A DNA stretch of 64,000 nucleotides, from the NCBI GenBank assembly GCA_050249695.1, contig JBFWQA010000003.1:124001-188000 (forward strand), given 5' to 3'. The notes under the pieces are model-generated. The model did no database searches. It saw only the letters and a list, made by a program, of their open reading frames with translations, and was not told the origin of the DNA. Below, piece by piece: positions 28,552 to 37,022 of the stretch. This DNA is from JACKJP01 sp050249695. GTDB taxonomy: Bacteria; Pseudomonadota; Alphaproteobacteria; Rhizobiales; Tepidamorphaceae. Within the stretch, counting starts at the first letter, position 1. Every line of letters starts with the position of its first letter. Both the position numbers and the translations under genes were made by a program.

Positions 28552-28971
28552 TCAGGCTGCCGGGGCGACCTGCAGGCGATGCCATCCCGCGGATCGCTCA
28601 CGAGACACAACCGTCGAGCGGCTTTCTTTGATGATCTTGGCGACATACGGCTCGGTCAGATCGGTGTGGACCGGGGCGTCATCGACCGGCCAGTAGACAG
28701 CGAGAGCGCCTTCCGGACGGCATGCGGCAACCAGCCACTCCAAAGCGGCCTCGAAATGATCGCGGCGAAGCGCGAAATAGTGAATTTCGTCGAACGGGCC
28801 GTTGCTCACCGCCGTCTCAAATTCCTCGGAAAAGACGCTTTCAAGCTCGACGCGATACCCGGGCCTCACCCCCGCGCGCAACCGCAGGGCAGCCCGGTGG
28901 GCGGCCAGGCCGACAACCAGGATTCGCTCGCCCGAATACGCGGCGCGATGATTGCGCATTGCAAACGCCAT
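28552..28971 (-). CDS. Hypothetical protein with Rossmann-like start
   Basis: 139 residues. The segment ERILVVGLAAHRAALRLRAG followed by RVELESVFSEEF and FDEIHYFALRR...LVAACRPEGALAVYWP resembles a small, perhaps shortened, nucleotide- or SAM-binding fold, without the glycine motif of a methyltransferase. GGGGAAGACGC precedes the ATG at 28971, supporting translation. No family recognised. It converges with the small membrane protein, with 4 bases between stops. Confidence 0.6.
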   Translation of the reverse strand: MAFAMRNHRAAYSGERILVVGLAAHRAALRLRAGVRPGYRVELESVFSEEFETAVSNGPFDEIHYFALRRDHFEAALEWLVAACRPEGALAVYWPVDDAPVHTDLTEPYVAKIIKESRSTVVSRERSAGWHRLQVAPAA

Positions 28972-29145
28972 GCGTCTTCCCCTTCAATCGATTCGTTGCT
29001 GGTTCGCGCTTCCAGCGGGAAATAACGTTTGTGCTTCCCGATGGTTGCATTGGTCTCGGCGGCGGTGCCGCAGCGAGAGCATCCTCGTCCTGCTTCGTTG
29101 CAGGACAACATTCCAGCCATATAGTACAATCCCGCTCGCTGGTAT

Positions 29146-30186
29146 ATGCGTGTGAATGCGCATGTTGCACGCGGTTGCGCTATTGACGCGCTCAGGCGCG
29201 GCGTGCCTATTTCGCGCCGCCACCCCGCTGCAGACTGGGAGAGCCGCTTGCGCGAATTGTCCGGCTATACGCTTCGCGATTGGCTGCACGGCCTGCCTGT
29301 CGGCCACGGCTTCAAGGAAGTGCGCAACGACGTCGCGGATCGCTATTACAGCGCCACCGGGCATGCGGCGGCGGACGCGTTCCTCTCACGCCACGCTTAT
29401 CTTGCCGGCAGCGACCTGTTGGTCACCATTGCCTACAACATGCCGGAAGCGATCCGTCATCTGGCGCGCGCCGCCGCCAGGCATATGGACCATCCCGGCG
29501 GTCCCGCGCTGATCGTGGCGGACAATTCCCGCAAGCTGGAGGCGCGGCGCGAGATCGCCCGGATCGCCGCCGACCATGGCCTGCCCTATCTGCCGCTGCC
29601 GCCCAACCCGGTGCGCCAGCCCAGCCGCAACCACGGCGTTGCGATCAATTGGGCATGGCGCAATATCCTCGCGCCGCTGAAGCCATCGCGTTTTGCCCTT
29701 TGGGATCACGACCTGCTGCCGCTGGCGCCCGTCGATCTGGCCGAAGCCCTCGCCGGGCAGCCGGTCTACGGCATACGCCTCAGCAATGACTGGGGATGGC
29801 ATCTGTGGGCGGGATACTGCTTTTTCGATTTTTCCGCAGTCGGCGGCTACCGGTTGAACTTCTCCACCGACCTGTCGCGAAAGCTGGATACCGGCGGCCG
29901 CAACAGCGCGATCCTTTACCGGCATCTCGATGCTGCTTCATTGCGCTTTGCGACATTGCGCTGGGTGCATCTGCGCGACCGCGGCTTCCGCGGCCCTTTC
30001 ATTTCGCACTTCGTCGACAGCCACTTCCATATTTCCGGCGCCGCCTATCTGGAGAAGATGCCGGGATTCTTTCAGGAAATGGTCGACGCGACCCTGGCCG
30101 GTGAAAGTTGCGAGAGCATCGCCGCACGTTTCACCGAGCCGATGGACGAAGCCGAGTTTCCCTATATCGAACGGCAGTGGAAGTAG
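29146..30186 (+). CDS. Hypothetical protein, possible glycosyltransferase
   Basis: 346 residues, cytoplasmic by composition. An alternating pattern in the first half (DLLVTIAYNMPEAIRHL, PALIVADNSRKL) and the acidic FALWDHDLLPL motif resemble the DxD nucleotide-sugar site of GT-A glycosyltransferases, but I cannot place it in a family. GYCFFDFSAVGGYRLNF and SHFVDSHFHISGAAYLE are other distinctive segments. The first ATG was used; there is no convincing ribosome-binding site. Downstream is the LpxD-like gene (87-base gap), so a shared transcript is likely. Confidence 0.6.
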   Translation: MRVNAHVARGCAIDALRRGVPISRRHPAADWESRLRELSGYTLRDWLHGLPVGHGFKEVRNDVADRYYSATGHAAADAFLSRHAYLAGSDLLVTIAYNMPEAIRHLARAAARHMDHPGGPALIVADNSRKLEARREIARIAADHGLPYLPLPPNPVRQPSRNHGVAINWAWRNILAPLKPSRFALWDHDLLPLAPVDLAEALAGQPVYGIRLSNDWGWHLWAGYCFFDFSAVGGYRLNFSTDLSRKLDTGGRNSAILYRHLDAASLRFATLRWVHLRDRGFRGPFISHFVDSHFHISGAAYLEKMPGFFQEMVDATLAGESCESIAARFTEPMDEAEFPYIERQWK

Positions 30187-30273
30187 GGGTCCGGCGGTGC
30201 TGACGGGCCACGGGCGCATCTTGTCCGCGGCAGGACCTGACCGTATTGTCTGGCCGCTCGCGAGGAACCGAAG

Positions 30274-31392
30274 ATGAGTCACACGATTGAACAGATCGCC
30301 GAAGCGACCGGCGCGAGCATTTCAGGCGACGCCGACTGGCGGATCGACCGTCTGATGCCGCCGAACATGGCGCTGCTTGCGCATGATCTGGCGCTGGCGA
30401 TGAACAAGGAATCGCTGCGACGACTACCGGACGCCCGTTCGCGCGCGGTCGTGGTTCTGAAGGATTGCGACGCCGATCTGTCGGCCTTCGAGATCGTCCT
30501 GCGCGTCACAGAGGCGCGCGGCACCCTCTCCCGTCTGACCACGCTCTTCGCGCCAGAGCCCTCCGTCCTGGGAAGGGGCGTGCATCCGCTCGCGCTGGTC
30601 GATGCGACCGCCGAACTCGGACAAGACGTCTTCATCGGCCCCTTCTGCACCGTCGGCGCACACGCGCGCATCGGCGATGGAAGCCGGCTGATTTCGCACG
30701 TCGCGATCGGCGCGGGTGTCGAAATCGGCTCAGGCGGCCTGCTGCATCCAGGCGTGCGTATCGGTGACAGGTGCCGCGTCGGCGCCCGCGCCATCATCCA
30801 CGGCAACGCTGTGATCGGCGCGGACGGATTCGGCTTCGCGACGGCGGATGCGGATGTCGTCGCGACGGCGAAGACCTCAGGCAAGACTGTCGGAAATCAG
30901 GGCGCGTTGATGCGCATCGCTTCCCTTGGGACGGTGGAGATCGGCGACGATGTCGAGATCGGCGCGGGAACCTGCATCGACCGGGCCACTTTCGCCGCCA
31001 CGAGAATCGGGAACGGCACCAAGATCGACAACCTGGTGCAGATCGGACACAACGTGACCATCGGCAGGGACTGCAGAATCTGCGGATGCGTGGCTCTTTC
31101 CGGCAGCGCCGTCGTCGGCGACAGGACGGTGGTGGGCGGCAACAGCGGGGTCGCCGACCGCGTGGAAATCGGCGAGGATGTGCTCATCATGGCCTCATCC
31201 TCGGTCGGGTCCCGGGTCCCCTCTCGTTCGATCTATGGCGGAGCGCCCGCGGTACCCCGCGATCGAGCCCTGGAGCAGGTTATGAATGTGAGCCGATTGC
31301 GCTTCTTGTTCCGGGACGTGAAACGTCTTAAGGAGCGCATGGCAAATCTGGAAGGTGGACCCGCGCCCGACGGGGATGGCGAGGATCGCTAG
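30274..31392 (+). CDS. LpxD-like UDP-3-O-acylglucosamine N-acyltransferase
   Basis: 372 residues. The C-terminal two thirds is a left-handed beta-helix of hexapeptide repeats (GAHARIGDGSRLISHVAIGAGVEIG...) with the catalytic histidine context VQIGHNVTIG, as in LpxD, which adds an acyl chain from ACP during lipid A synthesis. The N-terminal domain is divergent: the Asn-Pro...Ala-Phe element that helps bind the uridine nucleotide in LpxD reads LRVTEARGTLSRL. Standard lpxD sits in the bamA-fabZ-lpxA cluster, so this is probably a paralogue with its own acceptor. GAGGAA precedes the ATG. An ACP and a ketoacyl synthase follow directly. Confidence 0.82.
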   Translation: MSHTIEQIAEATGASISGDADWRIDRLMPPNMALLAHDLALAMNKESLRRLPDARSRAVVVLKDCDADLSAFEIVLRVTEARGTLSRLTTLFAPEPSVLGRGVHPLALVDATAELGQDVFIGPFCTVGAHARIGDGSRLISHVAIGAGVEIGSGGLLHPGVRIGDRCRVGARAIIHGNAVIGADGFGFATADADVVATAKTSGKTVGNQGALMRIASLGTVEIGDDVEIGAGTCIDRATFAATRIGNGTKIDNLVQIGHNVTIGRDCRICGCVALSGSAVVGDRTVVGGNSGVADRVEIGEDVLIMASSSVGSRVPSRSIYGGAPAVPRDRALEQVMNVSRLRFLFRDVKRLKERMANLEGGPAPDGDGEDR

Positions 31393-31442
31393 GCATGAAA
31401 CCGGATATTCTCGTCCGGCCACAGGTGAATGGGAAATCGAAG

Positions 31443-31691
31443 ATGAGCGTTGAATCCGATGTGATAGAGATTATCCGGGGGAAATCGTCGGAAGGCCTGG
31501 AGATTATCGACAGAGGAACCCAGCTCCCCGAACTCGGCATCGAGTCGCTCGAAATGGTCGAACTGATTTTCGAGCTGGAGGACAAGTTCGAGATCGAGAT
31601 TCCCTACAACGCCAATTCTTCCGAAATGGAATTCCAGACGGTGGGCGACGTCGTCGACGCGATCGCCAAACTGGTGGCCGAGCGGGGCTGA
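31443..31691 (+). CDS. Acyl carrier protein (dedicated, divergent)
   Basis: 82 residues, a four-helix carrier. The phosphopantetheine attachment serine is Ser35 in GIESLEMVEL, with Glu replacing the Asp of the usual DSL. Acidic helix II/III (FELEDKFEIEI) is typical. It is not housekeeping AcpP by sequence. The start at 31443 (MSVESDVIEII) follows GGGAAATCGAAG; a frame open upstream would add 16 residues. It lies between the LpxD-like gene and the ketoacyl synthase and presumably carries their acyl substrate. Confidence 0.9.
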   Translation: MSVESDVIEIIRGKSSEGLEIIDRGTQLPELGIESLEMVELIFELEDKFEIEIPYNANSSEMEFQTVGDVVDAIAKLVAERG

Positions 31692-31696
31692 CGCCG

Positions 31697-32911
31697 TTGC
31701 ATCGGGTCGTCATTACCGGCGCGGGCGTTATCTGCCCTCTGGGTGCCTCGATGGCCGAGATGGACGCCGCCCTGCGCGCCGGCCGCTCCGGCATGAGGAA
31801 TGTTGCCGATCTCACCTTTACCGACAGCGAGAAGATCAATCAGAAAATCATCGCGCCGGTCTCCGGTTTTGTCCCGGAAGATCACTTCGACGCGAGCCAG
31901 CTCGGCATCATGGAGACCGTCTCACAATATGCCGTCTATGCCGCCCGCGAGGCGATCAGCGGCTCGGGACTCGATTTCGACGAGGCGCTTGCCGACGAGA
32001 CTGCCGTCATCGTCGGAACCGGTGTCGGCGGCCAGTCGACGCAGGAAGAAGGCTATCGGCGCGTTTTCATAGAGAACAAGCGTCCCCACCCTTTTTCGGT
32101 ACCGCGCATGATGCCGAACGCGCCGGCCAGCCAGATTTCCATGACCTTCGGTCTGAAGGGACCGGCCTACGCGGTATCCAGCGCCTGCGCGTCGGCGACG
32201 CACGCCATCGGCAACGCGTTCCAGATGGTGCGTTCAGGTCTCGCGCGGGCTGCGGTGACAGGCGGTGTGGAAGCGTGCCTGCAATATGGCGCGTTGCGTG
32301 CCTGGGAGGCGCTGCGCGTCATGGCAAACGATGCGTGCAGGCCGTTTTCGCTGGGCCGCAAGGGCATGGTTCTCGGCGACGGCGCAGCGGTCTTCGTGCT
32401 GGAACGCTATGAGGATGCGGCCGCCCGCGGCGCGAAGATTCTGTGCGAGATTGCGGGCACCGGCATGAGCGCCGACGCAGGCGACCTCACGGCGCCGGAA
32501 GCGGAGGGCATGGCCAAGGCCATCCGGCGCGCGCTTGCCGACGCCGGGATCGATTCGGGCGATGTCGATCACATCAATGCGCACGGTACCGGCACCCTCG
32601 CCAATGACCGCACGGAAGCAGCCGCCATTCTGAACGTGTTCGGAGACCGGGGACGAAAGATTCCGGTTTCCGCGACCAAATCCATGCATGGTCACGCCCT
32701 CGGCGGCGCCGGCGCCATCGAATTGGCGGCCCTCATCAACGCTCTCACGGGCAACTATGTGCCGCCCACGATCAACTTCGTCGAGCCCGATCCCGAATGT
32801 CCCGTCGATTGTGTGCCCAACGAGGCGCGCGATCACCGGATCAATGTGGCGCTGAGCAATTCCTTCGCCTTCGGCGGGCTGAACGGCGTCCTCGCCGTGC
32901 GCCGCGTATAG
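31697..32911 (+). CDS. Beta-ketoacyl-ACP synthase II-type enzyme
   Basis: 404 residues, FabF/KAS-II family, elongating acyl chains with malonyl-ACP. The catalytic triad is present: Cys164 in SSACASATHAIG, His296 in NAHGTGTLANDRTE, and Lys328/His333 in KSMHGHALGGAG. The start is a TTG five bases after the ACP stop; the first ATG lies beyond the first strand (VVITGAGVICPLG), so TTG is right. With the ACP and LpxD-like gene it forms a compact acyl-synthesis and transfer cassette. Rhizobia have related acpXL-fabF clusters for very-long-chain lipid A acylation, but the other genes of those clusters are not here. Confidence 0.92.
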   Translation: MHRVVITGAGVICPLGASMAEMDAALRAGRSGMRNVADLTFTDSEKINQKIIAPVSGFVPEDHFDASQLGIMETVSQYAVYAAREAISGSGLDFDEALADETAVIVGTGVGGQSTQEEGYRRVFIENKRPHPFSVPRMMPNAPASQISMTFGLKGPAYAVSSACASATHAIGNAFQMVRSGLARAAVTGGVEACLQYGALRAWEALRVMANDACRPFSLGRKGMVLGDGAAVFVLERYEDAAARGAKILCEIAGTGMSADAGDLTAPEAEGMAKAIRRALADAGIDSGDVDHINAHGTGTLANDRTEAAAILNVFGDRGRKIPVSATKSMHGHALGGAGAIELAALINALTGNYVPPTINFVEPDPECPVDCVPNEARDHRINVALSNSFAFGGLNGVLAVRRV

Positions 32912-32918
32912 CCGCCGC

Positions 32919-33290
32919 TCACCCCCCTCTGAAAATCACGAATGCCCCGGCGGCAATGAGCCCGAAGCCGGCCAGGTGATGAAGGCCGATCGGCTCCTTC
33001 AGGTAGAGCACCGAGAACCCCGCGAAGACGGCAAGCGTGATGACCTCCTGTATCGTCTTGAGCTCCGCGGCGCTATAGGCGCCGTGGCCGATGCGGTTGG
33101 CCGGCACGGCCAACCAGTACTCGAAGAAGGCGATCCCCCAGCTCGCCAGTACCGCCAGCGCCAGCGGCGCCGCCTTGTATTTGAGATGGCCATACCACGC
33201 GATCGTCATGAAGAGATTCGAGCCGACAAGGAGGACGATTGGCAGGATGCGGGCGGTCAGCCCGGCTTCCGCGAATTGGAATGACGGCAT
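32919..33290 (-). CDS. DMT-superfamily small membrane protein (DUF486)
   Basis: 123 residues with four transmembrane helices (about 12-30, 39-58, 77-96, 102-120) and the family-like NLFMTIAWYGHLKYK and GFGLIAAGAFVIFRGG segments. It resembles the single-domain DUF486 proteins related to drug/metabolite transporters. Substrate unknown. It converges with the ketoacyl synthase (7 bases apart) and faces away from the next gene. Confidence 0.8.
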   Translation of the reverse strand: MPSFQFAEAGLTARILPIVLLVGSNLFMTIAWYGHLKYKAAPLALAVLASWGIAFFEYWLAVPANRIGHGAYSAAELKTIQEVITLAVFAGFSVLYLKEPIGLHHLAGFGLIAAGAFVIFRGG

Positions 33291-33487
33291 TTACTGGGGC
33301 TCCGGAAAGGCGGTCGACACCGCGCCGAACGCTGAAGACGATTCCTTGCAGCCTGAAGGCTTGGCTAGCAAGAGGCGGCATCGATGCGGCAGCTGGCGCA
33401 GGATCGGCAGTCCCTAACCAATCCTTAATGCTGCTTGTCGACAATGGGTCGACTCGGCAAAAAGCAGGACGGACGGCACCGGCGGCG

Positions 33488-34273
33488 ATGGCGATCGGCG
33501 GCATCAGCAAGAACAACCCGACCGGCTACACGATCGGTGGCAGGCGGCTCGGCGTGCAGCTTGGCAACAAGGGCGCCGACGATCTGTTCGGGACGAATGG
33601 CGTCAACACGATCCTCAGCGCCAATATCCAGTCGACGAGTTCGATCACGGTCGACAAGAACCAGATGATTCTGAAGGGACTCCAGGACGAGATCGACCGC
33701 ACCATGGGCTTCCGCACCGATCTGACCGTCGCGGAAAAGCAGCAGCTGGCCGACCTGCAGGGCAAGATCACGGACCTAGAGAAGCTGGCGCAGGAACGCC
33801 GCCTCACCGCGCCGGAGATCAAGAAACGCGCCGATCTCTACATTCAGTCTTACGGGATGCTCGGCAAGAACTACGTAGACGTCGAGTCCGATGCATTCCT
33901 GAAGCAGAAGACGGCAGCAATCGACGAATTGCTGGCGCCGAATCTGAAGGGCGAACCGGCCAGACGTTTCGCCAGCCTGAAGAAGCTCAAGTCCCGTCTG
34001 GAATCGAGGGTCGCCGACCGCGGCGAAAAAGTACCTGAGACGCTGCTGAACCAGATCCGCTCGGTCAACAAGCAGATCTCCAATCTCACCACGCCGCGCA
34101 AGATGTCCGAACTCTCCGTCAACGAGCAGCGCGAGCATGACAGGCTGGTCAGTGAGGTGAACGTCCATGCCGGCCAGGAACTGCTTCTCGACAGCGGCAA
34201 GAAACTGAAGATCGAACGGCTTCAGAGAACCATCGACGCGATCAATGCGGGCGGGGTGAACACGCTCATCTGA
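33488..34273 (+). CDS. Hypothetical helical protein with a repeated NxGVNT motif
   Basis: 261 residues, no signal peptide or membrane helix. The N-terminal 50 residues are glycine/asparagine-rich (GGRRLGVQLGNKGADDL), then long charged helices cover about residues 60-245, likely coiled coil. A short element recurs near both ends: TNGVNTIL at about 40 and AGGVNTLI at the very C-terminus. I recognise no family. The ATG at 33488 was chosen because the upstream open frame is arginine-rich junk, but there is no clear ribosome-binding site. It precedes the O-acetyltransferase pair by 110 bases. Confidence 0.6.
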   Translation: MAIGGISKNNPTGYTIGGRRLGVQLGNKGADDLFGTNGVNTILSANIQSTSSITVDKNQMILKGLQDEIDRTMGFRTDLTVAEKQQLADLQGKITDLEKLAQERRLTAPEIKKRADLYIQSYGMLGKNYVDVESDAFLKQKTAAIDELLAPNLKGEPARRFASLKKLKSRLESRVADRGEKVPETLLNQIRSVNKQISNLTTPRKMSELSVNEQREHDRLVSEVNVHAGQELLLDSGKKLKIERLQRTIDAINAGGVNTLI

Positions 34274-34383
34274 CCCTGGACGAACCGCGCTGATTGCGCG
34301 GACACCGCCTTTGTGCCAATAGACCTCCCGGCCCCGCGACGCTGCGTGGGTTTCCCATCGCAAGGGCGGGGGCGCTCCCGGGA

Positions 34384-35943
34384 ATGCTGTTCAATTCCTA
34401 CGTCTTCATTCTCGGCTTCCTGCCCGTAACCGCGATCGCCTTCTACGCTCTTGGCTCGCGCGGCCACATTCGCGCCGCGCTCACACTTCTGGTGCTGGCA
34501 TCGTTCTTCTTCTACGGCTGGTGGAATCCGGCCTATCTCATATTGATCGGCGGCTCGATCCTGTTCAACTACGCGGCCGGCCGCGAACTGGCCCGCCGCC
34601 ATGCGGCAGGCATATCCGCATACTGGCTTCTCGTTCTGGCCTGCGCCGCCAATCTGCTGCTGATCGGCTACTACAAATATGCCGGCTTCTTCGTGGAGAA
34701 CGTGGAGGCGCTCACGGGTCGCGACTACGGGTTCGAGGGCCTCGTGCTGCCGCTGGCGATTTCGTTCTTCACCTTTCAGCAGATCGCCTATCTGGTCGAT
34801 GCGGCGCGCGGCGAAACCGCCGAGTACAATTTTCTGCACTACTGCCTGTTCGTCACCTTCTTTCCCCAGCTCATCGCCGGACCGATCGTGCACCATCGCG
34901 AAATGCTGCCTCAATTCGCGCGCGCGGCGATCTATCGGCCGCAGGCGCTGCGCATCGCGGTCGGCCTGTCGATTTTCATTCTCGGTCTCGCCAAGAAGGT
35001 GCTGATCGCAGACCGCATGGCGGAATTCGCGACCCCGGTCTTTCACGCGGCCGATTCCGGCATGACGATTACCTTTCTCGATGCCTGGATGGGTGCGCTC
35101 ACCTATACCTTTCAGCTCTATTTCGACTTTTCGGGCTATTCCGATATGGCGATCGGCCTGGCCCGCATCTTCGGCATCCGCCTGCCGCTGAACTTCAACG
35201 CGCCCTATAAGGCGACGGGGATCATCGAGTTCTGGCGCCGCTGGCACATGACCCTGTCGCGCTTCCTGCGCGACTATCTTTACATTCCTTTGGGCGGCGG
35301 CCGGGTGAGCCCGGTCCGACGGCAGATCAACCTGATGATCACGATGCTGCTCGGCGGGCTCTGGCACGGAGCGAGCTGGAACTTCGTCCTTTGGGGCGGA
35401 CTGCACGGCGTCTATCTGGTGATCAACCATCTCTGGCGGCGTTTGACGGGCAGGCCCCGTTTCGGATGGATCGGGCGCCGGGTCTCCGTTCTCGTCACCT
35501 TCCTCGCCGTCGTCTTCGCCTGGGTACTGTTCCGCGCCGAAACGCTCGCCGGCGCGGGCCGTATCTTCGCCGGCATGACCGGCCAGAACGGCATCGCCTT
35601 CAACATTCGCTATCTCGGCAAGTTCAACCGGATGGACGGGCTCGGCGACTGGCTCGCCACGCAGGGCGTACGTTTTGCGGACGACACGATCCACGCCGGA
35701 TCTCAGGCGCTGAACTGGATCGCGATCGGCCTGATCCTGAGCTGGGCGGCGCCTACCACGCAGCAGATATTCCGCCGTTTCCGCCCCGCCCTCCACACCT
35801 ATGGCGAGGCCATAGGCAACAGGCTGCCGCGCCTTCTGTCCTGGCGGCCGAGCATTCCGTGGAGCGTGGCGATGGCTGTGGTCGCGCTGCTGTGCCTGTT
35901 CCGGCTGATGGCGCACAGCGAATTCCTCTATTACCAGTTCTAG
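34384..35943 (+). CDS. MBOAT-family O-acyltransferase (AlgI-like)
   Basis: 519-residue polytopic membrane protein. It shows the AlgI signature order: N-terminal helices starting LFNSYVFILGFLPVTAIAFY, FFTFQQIAYLVDAARGE, FPQLIAGPIVHHREMLPQF, FDFSGYSDMAIGLARIFG, FWRRWHMTLSRFLRDYLYIPLGG and the catalytic-His segment LLGGLWHGASWNFVLWGGLHG (about residues 323-343). Such proteins move acetyl groups across the inner membrane for O-acetylation of polysaccharides. The next gene, three bases downstream, encodes a matching periplasmic SGNH-type partner. Confidence 0.92.
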   Translation: MLFNSYVFILGFLPVTAIAFYALGSRGHIRAALTLLVLASFFFYGWWNPAYLILIGGSILFNYAAGRELARRHAAGISAYWLLVLACAANLLLIGYYKYAGFFVENVEALTGRDYGFEGLVLPLAISFFTFQQIAYLVDAARGETAEYNFLHYCLFVTFFPQLIAGPIVHHREMLPQFARAAIYRPQALRIAVGLSIFILGLAKKVLIADRMAEFATPVFHAADSGMTITFLDAWMGALTYTFQLYFDFSGYSDMAIGLARIFGIRLPLNFNAPYKATGIIEFWRRWHMTLSRFLRDYLYIPLGGGRVSPVRRQINLMITMLLGGLWHGASWNFVLWGGLHGVYLVINHLWRRLTGRPRFGWIGRRVSVLVTFLAVVFAWVLFRAETLAGAGRIFAGMTGQNGIAFNIRYLGKFNRMDGLGDWLATQGVRFADDTIHAGSQALNWIAIGLILSWAAPTTQQIFRRFRPALHTYGEAIGNRLPRLLSWRPSIPWSVAMAVVALLCLFRLMAHSEFLYYQF

Positions 35944-35946
35944 GTC

Positions 35947-36990
35947 ATGAACGCACGCCGCTACCTGATCCTGTTCTTCGCCCTGGTGGTGCCCTTCATG
36001 GCACTGCATCTCGCGGGCATGCTCTGGTACCTCTCCGATCCGCTCGCCTTCTATCGCCGCGAGTGGGAGTATTTCCTCGATATCGGCGACCACGTCCCCG
36101 GCCATCATCGCTGGAGCGGCAATCACACGCCCGATCTCGCCCAGAAGCATTTTTGGCTGTATCAGGACCCGCGCCATGTCGTGGTGACGACGACGGAGGA
36201 AGGCGAGAGGGTTTCGGTACCCTCCGATCATTACGACGTGGTTGTCGCCGGCGATTCCCAGCTCTACGGCTCCGGCTTCAACGACAACGAGACCTTTCCC
36301 TGGCGTCTGAGCGAGATGCTCGGCCGGCCGGTGCTGAACGTCGCCAGGTCCGACGTCTACAACGGGCTCCGGCACCCCCTCGCGCAGGATGCCGGCATCG
36401 TCATTTTCGGCCGCACCGAGCGCCTGATCACACCCCGCGGGTTGCGCGATGCGCTCGGCGAGGACACCCCGGTCTACCGGCCGGTGGCGAAGAACAATCG
36501 TACGCTGCTGCAGCGTCTGCCGGAAATTCCGCCGCGCCGTTACTCCCTCATTCCCATCGCCTGGGCCCGTCTGCAGACGCTGCTCCGCGACGCGCGCCTG
36601 GAGTGGCGGGGCGATACCGACCGGCCCTACATCTTTCTCCCGCACACCATGTATCCCGCCGACTTCGATGAGACCGTCTCGATCATCGAGCGCGTATCGC
36701 AAAAGGTGGAGCGTTCGGGAAAGCGCTTCTTCTTCATGCCGATACCCGCCAAACAGACCCTCTACGGCAAGGCCGATCCCTATACCCGCGATTTTCTCAA
36801 GAAGCTCGTGCCGGCCCTGCGCGCTCGCGGCGTCGAGGTGATAGACCTGCTTCCCGCGCTTGATGCCGCCAAGGGGCGCAGGAACGGAACGCCGGACGTC
36901 TATCAGCCCTACGACACGCACTGGAGCCCCTACGGCGCCTCGATTGCGGCGGGCGTTGCCGCAGATGCCATCGAACGTCCGGAACCGTGA
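35947..36990 (+). CDS. SGNH/AlgX-AlgJ-like periplasmic O-acetyltransferase partner
   Basis: 347 residues. An N-terminal signal anchor (about 7-30) leads to a periplasmic SGNH-hydrolase-like domain with the nucleophile motif VVAGDSQLYGSGF (block I, about residue 98) and the catalytic Asp-x-His motif DTHWSPYG near residue 320. Spacing of 3 bases from the MBOAT gene indicates coupling; together they resemble AlgI/AlgJ-type acetylation of an exported polysaccharide. The polymer is unknown: no synthase or polymerase gene is nearby. Confidence 0.82.
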   Translation: MNARRYLILFFALVVPFMALHLAGMLWYLSDPLAFYRREWEYFLDIGDHVPGHHRWSGNHTPDLAQKHFWLYQDPRHVVVTTTEEGERVSVPSDHYDVVVAGDSQLYGSGFNDNETFPWRLSEMLGRPVLNVARSDVYNGLRHPLAQDAGIVIFGRTERLITPRGLRDALGEDTPVYRPVAKNNRTLLQRLPEIPPRRYSLIPIAWARLQTLLRDARLEWRGDTDRPYIFLPHTMYPADFDETVSIIERVSQKVERSGKRFFFMPIPAKQTLYGKADPYTRDFLKKLVPALRARGVEVIDLLPALDAAKGRRNGTPDVYQPYDTHWSPYGASIAAGVAADAIERPEP

Positions 36991-37022
36991 TCAGGCGGCC
37001 TCCGATTTGCTAGACTGCGGTC

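Noticed and set aside
29146..30186. Assigning a specific glycosyltransferase family
   Set aside because: Only a DxD-like motif and a loose alternating fold pattern support it, which is not enough.
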